Assembly (NCBI GenBank): GCA_947427035.1
Contig: CANEGK010000011.1
Span: 1-57,228 of the forward strand
DNA length: 57,228 nucleotides
Direction: 5' to 3'
Source of the DNA: an uncultured Clostridium sp.
GTDB lineage: Bacteria > Bacillota > Clostridia > Oscillospirales > Butyricicoccaceae
Shown: one piece after another, positions 14,345 through 22,225 of the stretch
Numbering within the stretch: position 1 is the first letter of the stretch
Layout of the letters: each line of letters starts with the position of its first letter
Program-made: the position numbers and the translations under genes
The notes under the pieces: model-generated
Database searches by the model: none
What the model was told of the DNA's origin: nothing
What the model saw: only the letters and a program-made list of their open reading frames with translations

Positions 14345-15201
14345 GGAGCCTGATAGGCGCGGATGATGTCGCTCATGCGGTATAAAATACCGTTTGCGCG
14401 GCATTCTGCTGCAAAAATGTCCCACAAAGCGCGGGCGTGTGGGCTGGCATATTGGTAGCGTTCGCCGTAAGTGCGCACATAGCGCGCCCGCAGGCCGGGG
14501 AAAAGCTCGTCCAGCCGATCGTAAAAATATTGCCGTTGATTGCTGCGCAGTGTGACGCCAAAGGATGCATAAATAAACCGGGCGCCGCTCTCGGCTGCTA
14601 AACGGACGAGAGTTCGGATATTGCTTTCACTGTCGGTGATAAAAGGAAGAACCGGCATGAGCAGCAGGCCGGTAAAAAGCCCGGCGGCCGACAGCCTGGC
14701 AACGGCGTCCAGCCGGGCGGAGGATGGCGCGACATGCGGCTCGATTTTCCGGCTGAGGGCATCGTCTGCCGCGGTAACGGTGATTTTGCACAAAACCGGG
14801 GCGCGCTGGCTTATTTCGGTCAAAACGTCGATATCGCGTGTGATGAGCGGGCTCTTGGTGGCGATGCCAACGCCGAAACCAAAGGCGGACAGCAGCTCGA
14901 GGGCATGGCGGGTAAGCTGCAATTCGCGCTCAAATGGGTTATAGGGGTCGCTCATCGCTCCGGTGGCCACGACGCCGGTGCGCGTCTTGCGCTGTAAATC
15001 GTCGCGGATGATGCGCAGCGCATTTTCCTTGGCGCGCACACGGTCAAAGTCCGTAACCCGGTAGCAGTCGCTGCGGCTGTCACAGTAAATGCAGCCGTGG
15101 CAGCAGCCCTTATAAATATTCATATTATAATGCATACCAAACCAGCGGTTATCTTTTTGGTAGCCGGAGAGAATGGTTTTGGCAGGAATGGTACTGATCA
15201 T
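14314..15201 (-). CDS. Radical SAM protein, SplB-like
   Basis: 295 aa. The cluster motif C33-x3-C37-x2-C40 follows NMNIYKG, the typical N-terminus of the Rv2578c/SPL-like radical SAM family. TGAMSDPYNPFE and VLPFITDSE are further hallmarks. These proteins resemble spore photoproduct lyase, but their substrates are unknown, so I do not assign a reaction. The start is ATG 15201 behind GGGGTGA; GTG at 15210 is possible. The 3' end overlaps yaaA tail to tail. Confidence 0.85.
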   Translation of the reverse strand: MISTIPAKTILSGYQKDNRWFGMHYNMNIYKGCCHGCIYCDSRSDCYRVTDFDRVRAKENALRIIRDDLQRKTRTGVVATGAMSDPYNPFERELQLTRHALELLSAFGFGVGIATKSPLITRDIDVLTEISQRAPVLCKITVTAADDALSRKIEPHVAPSSARLDAVARLSAAGLFTGLLLMPVLPFITDSESNIRTLVRLAAESGARFIYASFGVTLRSNQRQYFYDRLDELFPGLRARYVRTYGERYQYASPHARALWDIFAAECRANGILYRMSDIIRAYQAPYSDPQLRLF

Positions 15202-15292
15202 GGCGCTCACCCCGTATAAACCAGTGTAACAAAAACAGGGGTAAAATACAAGCGTTGCCGCAGAGCTGAAAACGGCGCATTGAAAAAAGATA

Positions 15293-15321
15293 TTGACAAG
15301 TCAAAAATAGTAATGTATACT
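15293..15321 (+). promoter_or_regulatory. Promoter of Rrf2-rubrerythrin operon with palindrome over the -35
   Basis: -35 TTGACA (15293-15298), 17-base spacer, -10 TATACT (15316-15321). The -35 is part of a perfect 12-base palindrome TTGACAAGTCAA (15293-15304), a plausible operator for the Rrf2 regulator encoded downstream. Confidence 0.8.
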
Positions 15322-15354
15322 AAAATTGTTCAGAAATGGAGATACGATAACGAT

Positions 15355-15759
15355 ATGAAAATAACAAGGGAAGCGGATTATGCGGTTCGCATTGTCTACG
15401 CTCTGATGCAGGCACAGGGAGTCATGCCGGCCAGCGAGATTTCCGAGCGCACAGGGGTGACGCTGCGTTTTGCCCTGAAAATTCTGCGTAAACTCGCGGC
15501 CGCAGGCATTGCCGCTTCACAAAAAGGAGCGCAGGGCGGGTATCGCCTGCTCGCTGATCCGGCGCAGCTGTCGCTGGCGCAAATTATCGAATGCATCGAC
15601 GGGCCGTTTGAAATCTCACATTGCCTGAACAGGGAAGTGGGCTGTACGCATATGCCCGATAAAGAAAGCTGCCGGTTTCGGCAGGTCTTTGATCAGGTCA
15701 GCACCAAGCTCCGACAGGAGCTTGATCAGATTAAAATGACATCTTTTAAAGACGAATGA
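15355..15759 (+). CDS. Rrf2 family transcriptional regulator
   Basis: 134 aa. The winged helix covers [18 protein letters not shown] through [10 protein letters not shown] and [10 protein letters not shown], all Rrf2 hallmarks. Cys90, Cys97 and Cys106 (spacing x6, x8) sit where IscR/NsrR-type members hold an Fe-S cluster, so redox or iron sensing is likely. The start at ATG 15355 begins the conserved domain; the upstream GGAGAT is weak. The gene is followed after 14 bases by reverse rubrerythrin, which suggests that it controls peroxide defence. Confidence 0.88.
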   Translation: MKITREADYAVRIVYALMQAQGVMPASEISERTGVTLRFALKILRKLAAAGIAASQKGAQGGYRLLADPAQLSLAQIIECIDGPFEISHCLNREVGCTHMPDKESCRFRQVFDQVSTKLRQELDQIKMTSFKDE

Positions 15760-15773
15760 GGAGGAACTGTACC

Positions 15774-16319
15774 ATGAAAAAGTTTGTTTGCAGCGTCTGC
15801 GGCTATGTTCACGAGGGGGATGAAGCCCCCGATGTCTGCCCCCAGTGCAAAGCCCCCAAATCAAAGTTTGTCGAGCAGTCCGGCGAGAAGAGCTGGGCCG
15901 CTGAGCATGTGGTTGGCGTAGCCGCCGGCGCGCCTGAAGAGATTCTCGAAGGCCTGCGCATGAATTTCAACGGCGAATGCACCGAAGTCGGCATGTACTT
16001 GGCTATGGCTCGCGTTGCCCACCGCGAAGGTTATCCTGAAATCGGCCTGTATTGGGAGAAGGCCGCTTATGAAGAAGCCGAGCACGCTGCCAAGTTCGCC
16101 GAGCTGCTGGGTGAAGTCGTGACCGCTTCCACCAAGAAGAATCTGGAGATGCGGGTCGAGGCCGAAAACGGCGCTACCGCAGGCAAGACCGAGCTGGCCA
16201 AGAAGGCCAAAGCCCTGAACCTGGATGCCATTCATGACACCGTTCATGAGATGGCCCGCGACGAAGCCCGCCACGGCAAAGCTTTCGAAGGCCTGTTGAA
16301 GCGCTATTTCAACAAATAA
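15774..16319 (+). CDS. Reverse rubrerythrin (rubredoxin-rubrerythrin fusion, NADH peroxidase type)
   Basis: 181 aa. The N-terminal rubredoxin has Cys6, Cys9, Cys22 and Cys25. A ferritin-like diiron domain follows (about 50-181) with Glu/His ligands in [12 protein letters not shown] and [12 protein letters not shown]. The rubredoxin-first order is that of clostridial reverse rubrerythrins, which reduce hydrogen peroxide and oxygen with NADH-derived electrons. The start is ATG 15774 behind AGGAGGAA. It follows the Rrf2 gene in one operon and ends at the hairpin 16342-16369. Confidence 0.95.
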   Translation: MKKFVCSVCGYVHEGDEAPDVCPQCKAPKSKFVEQSGEKSWAAEHVVGVAAGAPEEILEGLRMNFNGECTEVGMYLAMARVAHREGYPEIGLYWEKAAYEEAEHAAKFAELLGEVVTASTKKNLEMRVEAENGATAGKTELAKKAKALNLDAIHDTVHEMARDEARHGKAFEGLLKRYFNK

Positions 16320-16341
16320 AGTTTTTGCTGCACTTTTGAGG

Positions 16342-16369
16342 GCGAGCGGCTTAGAGCCGCTCGCTTTTT
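16342..16369 (+). terminator. Terminator of rubrerythrin operon
   Basis: A 10-bp stem GCGAGCGGCT/AGCCGCTCGC with loop TAG, followed by TTTTT. Confidence 0.92.
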
Positions 16370-16376
16370 ATATTAT

Positions 16377-16408
16377 AAAAAGGGCGGTACGCTGCTGTAC
16401 CGCCCTTT
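16377..16408 (-). terminator. Terminator of lipoprotein gene (minus strand)
   Basis: A 12-bp stem AAAGGGCGGTAC... around a 6-base loop. On the minus strand it ends in a T-rich run, 13 bases after the stop at 16421. Confidence 0.85.
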
Positions 16409-16420
16409 GTCTTAGGCTCA

Positions 16421-17476
16421 TCAACCGCCGATAGTATAAGTGTAATAATCGCCGGAGATGTAGAAAGAAAGGTCGACTTTGCCGCTTTCGACTTCGGCGG
16501 GGACTTCGATTAAGTAATAAACCACGCCGCTGTCAAGCGGATCGATGGAATACTGATTGGGGTAGCCATTTAAGTCGGCGCCGCCGTCCTTTTCCAGAAC
16601 AGCAAAAGAAGAATAGTTGTACTTGTCGTTGTACACGGCGCTGACGCCGGCGATATCGCTATATTTCATTTCAGTGCCCTTCAGGTTTTTGGCCGTTGCC
16701 TTAACGATCAGGTAGGTTTTGCCGCTCTCTGCTTCGTAATAGTGATAGTAACCGGTGGCCTTGGGCGGATACAGGGTAGTGGCAAAGGAGATAGAGTCTA
16801 TCGTCAGGCTGAGCGTTTCGCCGTCAGTGATTTCCTCGCCGATGACGATGGGTTTTTTAGCGCTTTCAAATTGCTGAAGCCCCAGCGAGACGGTGCGGAT
16901 GTCCTCGCCGGCCGTCACGGTGAGCGTCATGTGCTCCGTGTCGGCGTCCCCGGGGATTTCAAATAAATGATACAGCCGGGCTTCGGACAGCGGATCAACG
17001 GTGTTGGAGCCGGAGCCGAGATCCGCGCCGCCGTCTTCCTCAATTACGCAGGTTGAAGTATATTCGGCGCCGTCAATGGACAGAACGGCTGACAGCAACT
17101 CGCGGGCCGGTAACGCGGAAGATTGCAGATTCTTGACATCCATCACCGCGGCGACGAGCTGGTTGCCGGTTTTTGCCTCGTAATGGGTGTAAATACCGTC
17201 GGGCTTGGGAGGCAGGATGTCATTTGCAGCGTAAACGGTCGAGATTTCGTATTCGGCGATGCCGTCAATGCTGTTTGGGCTGTCCAGGGAAAGCTCCGGC
17301 AGCACAGGTTCCGGATCGGGCTGATCTTCAGGCTCATCCGCAGCGTCCGGGACGTCGGGGGCATCCGTGCCGTTTTCGGACGGACGATCCGGCTGCGACG
17401 GTTCGCCGCTGTCGCCGCAGGCGGCGAGCGACAGACACAGCAGCAACGCGAGCAGCCATGCAACAGTTTTTTTCAT
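16421..17476 (-). CDS. Lipoprotein with two tandem copies of one domain
   Basis: 351 aa. A signal peptide ends in L-A-A-C (Cys20), then an acidic Asp/Pro/Glu linker runs to about residue 65. Two related ~130-aa domains follow (about 75-205 and 215-345). Each has a PP(K)...Y-Y/T-H-Y-EA-(K/S)-(T/S)-G opening, an (I/L)E(E/K)DGGADL block and a (T/I)DPL-S/D-x(3)-YYLIE or YHLFE strand before a beta hairpin. This implies internal duplication. I do not recognise a named family. Such proteins are usually extracellular and unknown in role. It has its own promoter (17554-17582) and terminator. Confidence 0.72.
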   Translation of the reverse strand: MKKTVAWLLALLLCLSLAACGDSGEPSQPDRPSENGTDAPDVPDAADEPEDQPDPEPVLPELSLDSPNSIDGIAEYEISTVYAANDILPPKPDGIYTHYEAKTGNQLVAAVMDVKNLQSSALPARELLSAVLSIDGAEYTSTCVIEEDGGADLGSGSNTVDPLSEARLYHLFEIPGDADTEHMTLTVTAGEDIRTVSLGLQQFESAKKPIVIGEEITDGETLSLTIDSISFATTLYPPKATGYYHYYEAESGKTYLIVKATAKNLKGTEMKYSDIAGVSAVYNDKYNYSSFAVLEKDGGADLNGYPNQYSIDPLDSGVVYYLIEVPAEVESGKVDLSFYISGDYYTYTIGG

Positions 17477-17553
17477 TATTTGAGATCCTCCTTTATTGAA
17501 CCGTAATGGTCGGATTTCCTGCCAAAAAGAGCCGGCGAAACAAAACCCATATC

Positions 17554-17582
17554 AGAATAAAAGAATTTTTGAAGGATGTCAA
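17554..17582 (-). promoter_or_regulatory. SigA-type promoter of lipoprotein gene
   Basis: On the minus strand: -35 TTGACA (17582-17577), 17-base spacer, -10 TATTCT (17559-17554), about 78 bases upstream of the ATG. Confidence 0.75.
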
Positions 17583-17665
17583 TAAGCAGGCAGCATACGG
17601 TGATTTCAGAGCCCGAGCGGTACATGGCCGCCCTTGCGGACGGCAAGGCAAAACAGTGTGGCGGC

Positions 17666-17705
17666 AAAAAGCGGCAAACGCATCCAAACGCGCCTGCCGC
17701 TTTTT
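17666..17705 (-). terminator. Terminator ending the PilZ/SLH operon
   Basis: On the minus strand an 11-bp stem AAAAAGCGGCA/TGCCGCTTTTT with an 18-base loop and T tail starts 11 bases after the stop of the PilZ gene at 17716. No comparable hairpin was found between the six genes upstream, which supports one transcript. Confidence 0.8.
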
Positions 17706-17715
17706 GATTTTAAAC

Positions 17716-18408
17716 TCACATGTCGTCTGCCACGAGCCTGCGCTGTGTTTCGCGGCGTTGAAGCAGAAAAATGGTGCGGACCAGCCGATCCTGTTCTTTG
17801 AGTGGCAGCCCTTCAAATTCACAGCCATAAAACCGGGTGCGTTCTTCTGTATCAGCCCGTTGCACCTTGCAGTGAAAGGAAAAGGCTTCGCTGTCCGGGA
17901 GCAGCTTTACATCGCTTATGAAGAGAAGGTCACCGGGTTTGTAGAGTTCCATGCAGCTGATATGAGCGCCTCCGCCGCTGATATCCAACAGTTTGCAGGG
18001 GACGCCGTCAGAGGCGGCACTGGATTTTACGCCGCTCCGCACGGCCGGCTCGCCGTTAACATGCGTGATTTTGGCGTCGATTGAGACTTTTTGCCGGAAA
18101 AAGTTGCGGTGATTTTCAATGTACTGAGCGGAGAGCTGATCAATTTTCCAAAACTGATCAGAGCTGCCGCAAATCCGCCCGCTGCAAATAAAGGTCTGTG
18201 AGGTAGATACGAATCCCCGCAGCTTGACTTCGGCGTTGTACAGAATTGGGGGGACATTTTGGCCCGAAGAATTGCTGAGTTGAATGGCGGTATCGTCAAT
18301 TTTATCAACTTTGCCCAGAAAAATAACCTGATTGTTTGAGGCGAGCACCTCAAGCGACATCCCTTCGCGCACAGCGTCAAGATGGGTATTATTGTTTTCC
18401 TGCGACAT
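17716..18408 (-). CDS. PilZ-domain protein (c-di-GMP receptor), YcgR-like
   Basis: 230 aa. The N-terminal ~95 aa form a YcgR-like beta domain. The PilZ domain follows with its two nucleotide-binding motifs: R101-x3-R105 (RNFFR) and D142-x-S-x2-G (DISGGG). The C-terminus (RFYGCEFEGLP, then QDRLVRTIFLLQR) is typical of PilZ brake proteins. c-di-GMP binding is therefore likely. The start is ATG 18408, 23 bases after the SLH gene, and it is the last gene of the operon that begins at 29717. The partner is unknown. Confidence 0.88.
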   Translation of the reverse strand: MSQENNNTHLDAVREGMSLEVLASNNQVIFLGKVDKIDDTAIQLSNSSGQNVPPILYNAEVKLRGFVSTSQTFICSGRICGSSDQFWKIDQLSAQYIENHRNFFRQKVSIDAKITHVNGEPAVRSGVKSSAASDGVPCKLLDISGGGAHISCMELYKPGDLLFISDVKLLPDSEAFSFHCKVQRADTEERTRFYGCEFEGLPLKEQDRLVRTIFLLQRRETQRRLVADDM

Positions 18409-18431
18409 TTAAAACACCGTCCTCACATGTT

Positions 18432-21400
18432 TCACATGGTAAGCACCCTGTGCAGAATGACAGCCATTTCGGCGCGCGTAATATAAGCGCCGGGGCGAAG
18501 CAGGCCGCTTTCGTCGCCCCGAATGATTCCCGCCTGCACCAAAGCTGAAACGGCGGTAAAGGCATAGTCCGAAACCTGGCTGCTGTCACGATAGAGCGAA
18601 AGGTTGCCGCCCATCGATGAAATGCTCCGCCCGGTTGCCCCCAGGGCCCGGTAAATCATGACCATAGCATCCTGGCGCGTCAGCGCGACATTGGGGTTGA
18701 ATCGGTTGTTATAGCCCGAAACAATGCCCAAATCTTTGGCGGTGGCAATGGCCTTTGCATAATAGCTGCTGGCCGGAACATCAGGAAAGCTGGCGGTACT
18801 GCCGGTATCCAGCTCCAGCGCCCGGCAAATCATCAGCACAAAATCGCCGCGTCGAATATTCTGCGCCGGGCTGAACTGCGAACTGCCAATGCCGTCGATG
18901 ACGCCGTATTGAAAGAGAAAATCAACCGAGTTTGAAGCCCAGGCAAAATTGCCCATATCGGTAAAGGGATTGGAAGCGGGGGATTTGGACACTGTAACCT
19001 CTACCGTACCGTTGAAGCGGTTGCCGCTTGCGTCATATCCTGTGTACGCGATGGTCGCGGTTCCCGAAAAGTCAGCGTTGGGCACAAAGCTGACGTCATA
19101 GAGGGAGGGGGAGCCGTTATAGTAGTAATAGCTGCCGGTCGTCACGGGCGATCCGGTCTTTTGCGGCGAGGAATAATTGAGATAGAGGCGGCCGGATGCC
19201 GTGCTGGGCAGAGTGGTGAACTGAACGTGTGACAGCTCGCGCCCAAACATGGTCTGGCTGGCCTGATTGAAGTCGCTGCTCTGGAACAGAATGGGCATCG
19301 AGCCGCCGGAATAACGGATGACATTGGCGACGGGGCGGGTCACAGTGATTTGAACGACGCCGGTGTAGGTTTTTCCGTTGCTGCTGGTGCCGGTGTAATT
19401 GATGGTCACCGTGCCGGTATAACCGGCGGCGGGTACAAAGGTGACGTTGTCGAGCAGGGAAGAGCTGCCGCTGCGGTAATAGTTGGTGCTGGATGAAACG
19501 CGGCTGCCGGTGCCCTTATTGGCGTCATAATTGTAGTACAGCGTGCCCGACTGCGACGAAGGAAGGGTAAAACGCACATAATTCAGGCCGTAACCTGTAT
19601 AAGACTGACAGATATTGTGGAAGTCGACAGAGTCGAAGGAAACCCTTCCGCCGCTGACGGCGGAGTAATAAATCGTCGTGTCCAGCCCCTGCGCGACGTT
19701 GATCCGTATGGTGCCGCGGTAGCTGATATTGTTGATGTCGTAACCGACATAATTGATATAGGTGGTGCCTGTGAAGCCGCTGGCGGGCACAAACGACACG
19801 CTGGAAATCGAAGGGGAGCCGCTGCGGTAAAAGCTCTGATTGGCCGAGACGCGGCTGCCCGAGCTGGAGCTGCTGCGATAATTGTAATAGAGCGTGCCCT
19901 CGCGGCTGTTGGGAAGGGTGAACGTGACGCGGTTGAGGCGCGCGCCGGTGACATCCTGGCAGACCTCGTTGAAGTCGGCGGCGTTAAAGTCGGCCGACAT
20001 GCCGCCCTGCGTCGAATAGCTGAGCTCGGCCGCCGTGTCGGTGCCGGGATATTTGATACAGACCTTGCCGGAAAAGCGCTCGCCGTTGGTGCTGTAGCCG
20101 TAAAAATCGATGAACACCCGGCTGCTTGCGTTGTTGGCCGGCACAAAGGTGACGTTAGAGACCGACGGGGTCAGGCTGCGGTAATACCGGTTGCTTTCGG
20201 GCACGCGGCTGTCATAGGTGCCGTTGCTGCGGTAATTGTAATACAGCGTGCCGGCGCCGGAGGCCGGCAGCGTAAAGCGAACATAATCAAGCGTAGAGCC
20301 GGTCGCCCGGCGGCAGGCGTCGTTAAAATCGCTGGCGCGGAAGGTTACGGCAGCCCCGGCGCTGGCCGAATAGGTCACCTCGGCGCCGTCGGCCTCGTCG
20401 TCGGCAACCGTAATGCGCACGCGGCCGTAAAAACGAACGCCGGCCGTGTCGACGGCCGTATAGCCGATTGTAAAGGTGCCGGTGTAATTCTGCGCCGGAA
20501 TCAGCGTCACGTTGTCAAGGTACGGGTTGCGGGCACGGTAAAACGGCGTGCCGACGCCGACCAAATCGGAATATTGGCCGGACACACTGTTGTAGCCGGT
20601 GCATAAAACGCCGCGGTTGGCCGCCGGCAGGTCAAAGGTGACGCTGGTTAAATCGCGGCCGTTGCGCACACGGCAGACAAGCGAGAAGTCGGCGGCCGAA
20701 AAGGTGACGGCCGTGTTCTTTTTAGTGGTGTACAGCACGTCGTCGCTTTCAGTGACGGTGATGCGGATGGTACCGCTGAACGAGCGGTTATTGGCGTCGC
20801 TGCCCGAATAGGTGATGGTGGCAGTGCCGCTGAAATCAGAGTGGGGCACGAAAACGACGTCGGACAGACTGCGCTGGCCGCGGGTGTCGTTATAATAATA
20901 CCGTTCCGAGCCGCCGACGCCGAATCCGGTGTCAGCGGGGGAAATATAGCCATAGTACAAGATGCCCTGCGACGTGCTGACCTGGAGATTGGAGACATAA
21001 GAGAGCGGCGCGTCAAGCACCTGGCGGCTGCATGAGTTAAGGGACGACAGAATATCGGAGAAACGGAAGGGCTGGCCGGCCGTGGCAGTACCGGTAATGA
21101 CGCTGGCGGTATTTTCCACCACGTTGACAGTACAGCTCGCGCTGTAGCCGCCGATTCTGGCGGTGACCGTGGTGCTGCCCAGCGTCTGACCGGTGATGCG
21201 CCCGTCGTTTGAGACAAAGGCGACCTGGCTGTTGCCGCTCGACCATTCGACCACCGTGCCGATGCCGCCGATAGGCGTGGCGCCCAGCTGCTTCGATGTG
21301 CCCAGCAGCACGCTGATTTCGGAGGTATCCAGCTTGACGCCCTTGACCGTCACCTCGCACTGGGCGGTTTTGGCGTTTTCGCCGGAGCCGACGGTGGCAA

Positions 21401-22184
21401 AGACCGAGGTGGTGCCGGGGTTTTTGCCGGAGATAGTGACGCTGCCGCCGCTCGTCGCGCTGAGTGTGGCAATGTCGGAATCCCGAACGCTCCAGCTCAC
21501 GGCGTCGGGATCGGCGCCCGAGGGCGAAACGCTGGCGGTCAGCGTCTGGGGCGACTTGCCGTTCGGTTCGAGCGTGATGGCAGAGGGGAGCAGGGTGACG
21601 TCGGTGGGGGCCGTGTAATTGACAGTGACCTCGCATTCGGCGGTGCGGATCAGGGGATCTGGCTGCCCCTTGATAGTCATACGAACCTCGACTTTTATGA
21701 TGGTCTTGCCGGCTTTAGCGGGGTCAAGCGTCGCAACAGAAACCGCTTTGTTATCCGGATCGTCTTCCGATGTGGGGTTGATGACGTCCGTGACGGTGCT
21801 GCCCCAGTTAAAAGTAAGGGTCGCATTGTCCAGCGTTGCGCCTTCTGGCTGAGTAGGAGTGACTGTGGCGGTCAATTCTGCCGGTGTGCCGAGCGTCATG
21901 GACAACTTGGTGGAGTTCAGCTCGACTTTGAAGCCGGTCGGGTCAACGGCAGCCGGGGGCGGATCGACAGTGCCGCTGTCGCCGCCATCGCCGGTGCCGT
22001 CGCCGGTACCGTCACCACCCCCCTGATTTCCGTCACCTTCACCCGGGGTCGTCTGGCCGCCGTCCGGCCCGGAAGGGTCGGCAGGATCGCCCTCGCCGTC
22101 GGCGGCGAGGGCGGGCAGAGCCAGCGAAAAGGCTATCAGAAAGGACAGAAAGAGGGTCATGAAGCGGGTTAACCGCTTTTTCAT
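18432..22184 (-). CDS. SLH-domain cell-surface protein with Big2 domains and six tandem repeats
   Basis: 1250 aa. A signal peptide (MKKRLTRF ... ALA) is followed by a Gly/Asp/Pro-rich linker to ~85. Three Ig-like Big2 modules lie at about 87-355. Six ~118-aa repeats (about 360-1075) share ADF/SDF near the start, GTLYYNY in the middle, YYRSxS(P/S)S and FVPAAxxTGTxTIxYTGYxxxG-type ends. Three SLH domains at the C-terminus (about 1078-1250) should bind cell-wall polymer. The start is ATG 22184, eight bases after AAGGAGA; the ATG at 22193 is too close. It sits between the giant SLH gene and a PilZ gene. Confidence 0.85.
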   Translation of the reverse strand: MKKRLTRFMTLFLSFLIAFSLALPALAADGEGDPADPSGPDGGQTTPGEGDGNQGGGDGTGDGTGDGGDSGTVDPPPAAVDPTGFKVELNSTKLSMTLGTPAELTATVTPTQPEGATLDNATLTFNWGSTVTDVINPTSEDDPDNKAVSVATLDPAKAGKTIIKVEVRMTIKGQPDPLIRTAECEVTVNYTAPTDVTLLPSAITLEPNGKSPQTLTASVSPSGADPDAVSWSVRDSDIATLSATSGGSVTISGKNPGTTSVFATVGSGENAKTAQCEVTVKGVKLDTSEISVLLGTSKQLGATPIGGIGTVVEWSSGNSQVAFVSNDGRITGQTLGSTTVTARIGGYSASCTVNVVENTASVITGTATAGQPFRFSDILSSLNSCSRQVLDAPLSYVSNLQVSTSQGILYYGYISPADTGFGVGGSERYYYNDTRGQRSLSDVVFVPHSDFSGTATITYSGSDANNRSFSGTIRITVTESDDVLYTTKKNTAVTFSAADFSLVCRVRNGRDLTSVTFDLPAANRGVLCTGYNSVSGQYSDLVGVGTPFYRARNPYLDNVTLIPAQNYTGTFTIGYTAVDTAGVRFYGRVRITVADDEADGAEVTYSASAGAAVTFRASDFNDACRRATGSTLDYVRFTLPASGAGTLYYNYRSNGTYDSRVPESNRYYRSLTPSVSNVTFVPANNASSRVFIDFYGYSTNGERFSGKVCIKYPGTDTAAELSYSTQGGMSADFNAADFNEVCQDVTGARLNRVTFTLPNSREGTLYYNYRSSSSSGSRVSANQSFYRSGSPSISSVSFVPASGFTGTTYINYVGYDINNISYRGTIRINVAQGLDTTIYYSAVSGGRVSFDSVDFHNICQSYTGYGLNYVRFTLPSSQSGTLYYNYDANKGTGSRVSSSTNYYRSGSSSLLDNVTFVPAAGYTGTVTINYTGTSSNGKTYTGVVQITVTRPVANVIRYSGGSMPILFQSSDFNQASQTMFGRELSHVQFTTLPSTASGRLYLNYSSPQKTGSPVTTGSYYYYNGSPSLYDVSFVPNADFSGTATIAYTGYDASGNRFNGTVEVTVSKSPASNPFTDMGNFAWASNSVDFLFQYGVIDGIGSSQFSPAQNIRRGDFVLMICRALELDTGSTASFPDVPASSYYAKAIATAKDLGIVSGYNNRFNPNVALTRQDAMVMIYRALGATGRSISSMGGNLSLYRDSSQVSDYAFTAVSALVQAGIIRGDESGLLRPGAYITRAEMAVILHRVLTM
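18970..21105 (-). repeat. Six diverged coding repeats of ~355 bp
   Basis: The middle of the SLH protein is built of six consecutive ~118-aa units. Shared features are a DF near position 18, an (F/V)TLP strand, GTLYYNY or GILYYGY, a YYRSGS-type turn, VTFVPA and a final TGY...G..(Y/F).G.(V/I).(I/V).V strand. The copies have diverged, so this is an old protein-level expansion rather than a recent DNA repeat. Boundaries are approximate. Confidence 0.75.
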
Positions 22185-22225
22185 GGAATACATCTCCTTT
22201 CAAAAGGAAAACGGAAATAAACCGG

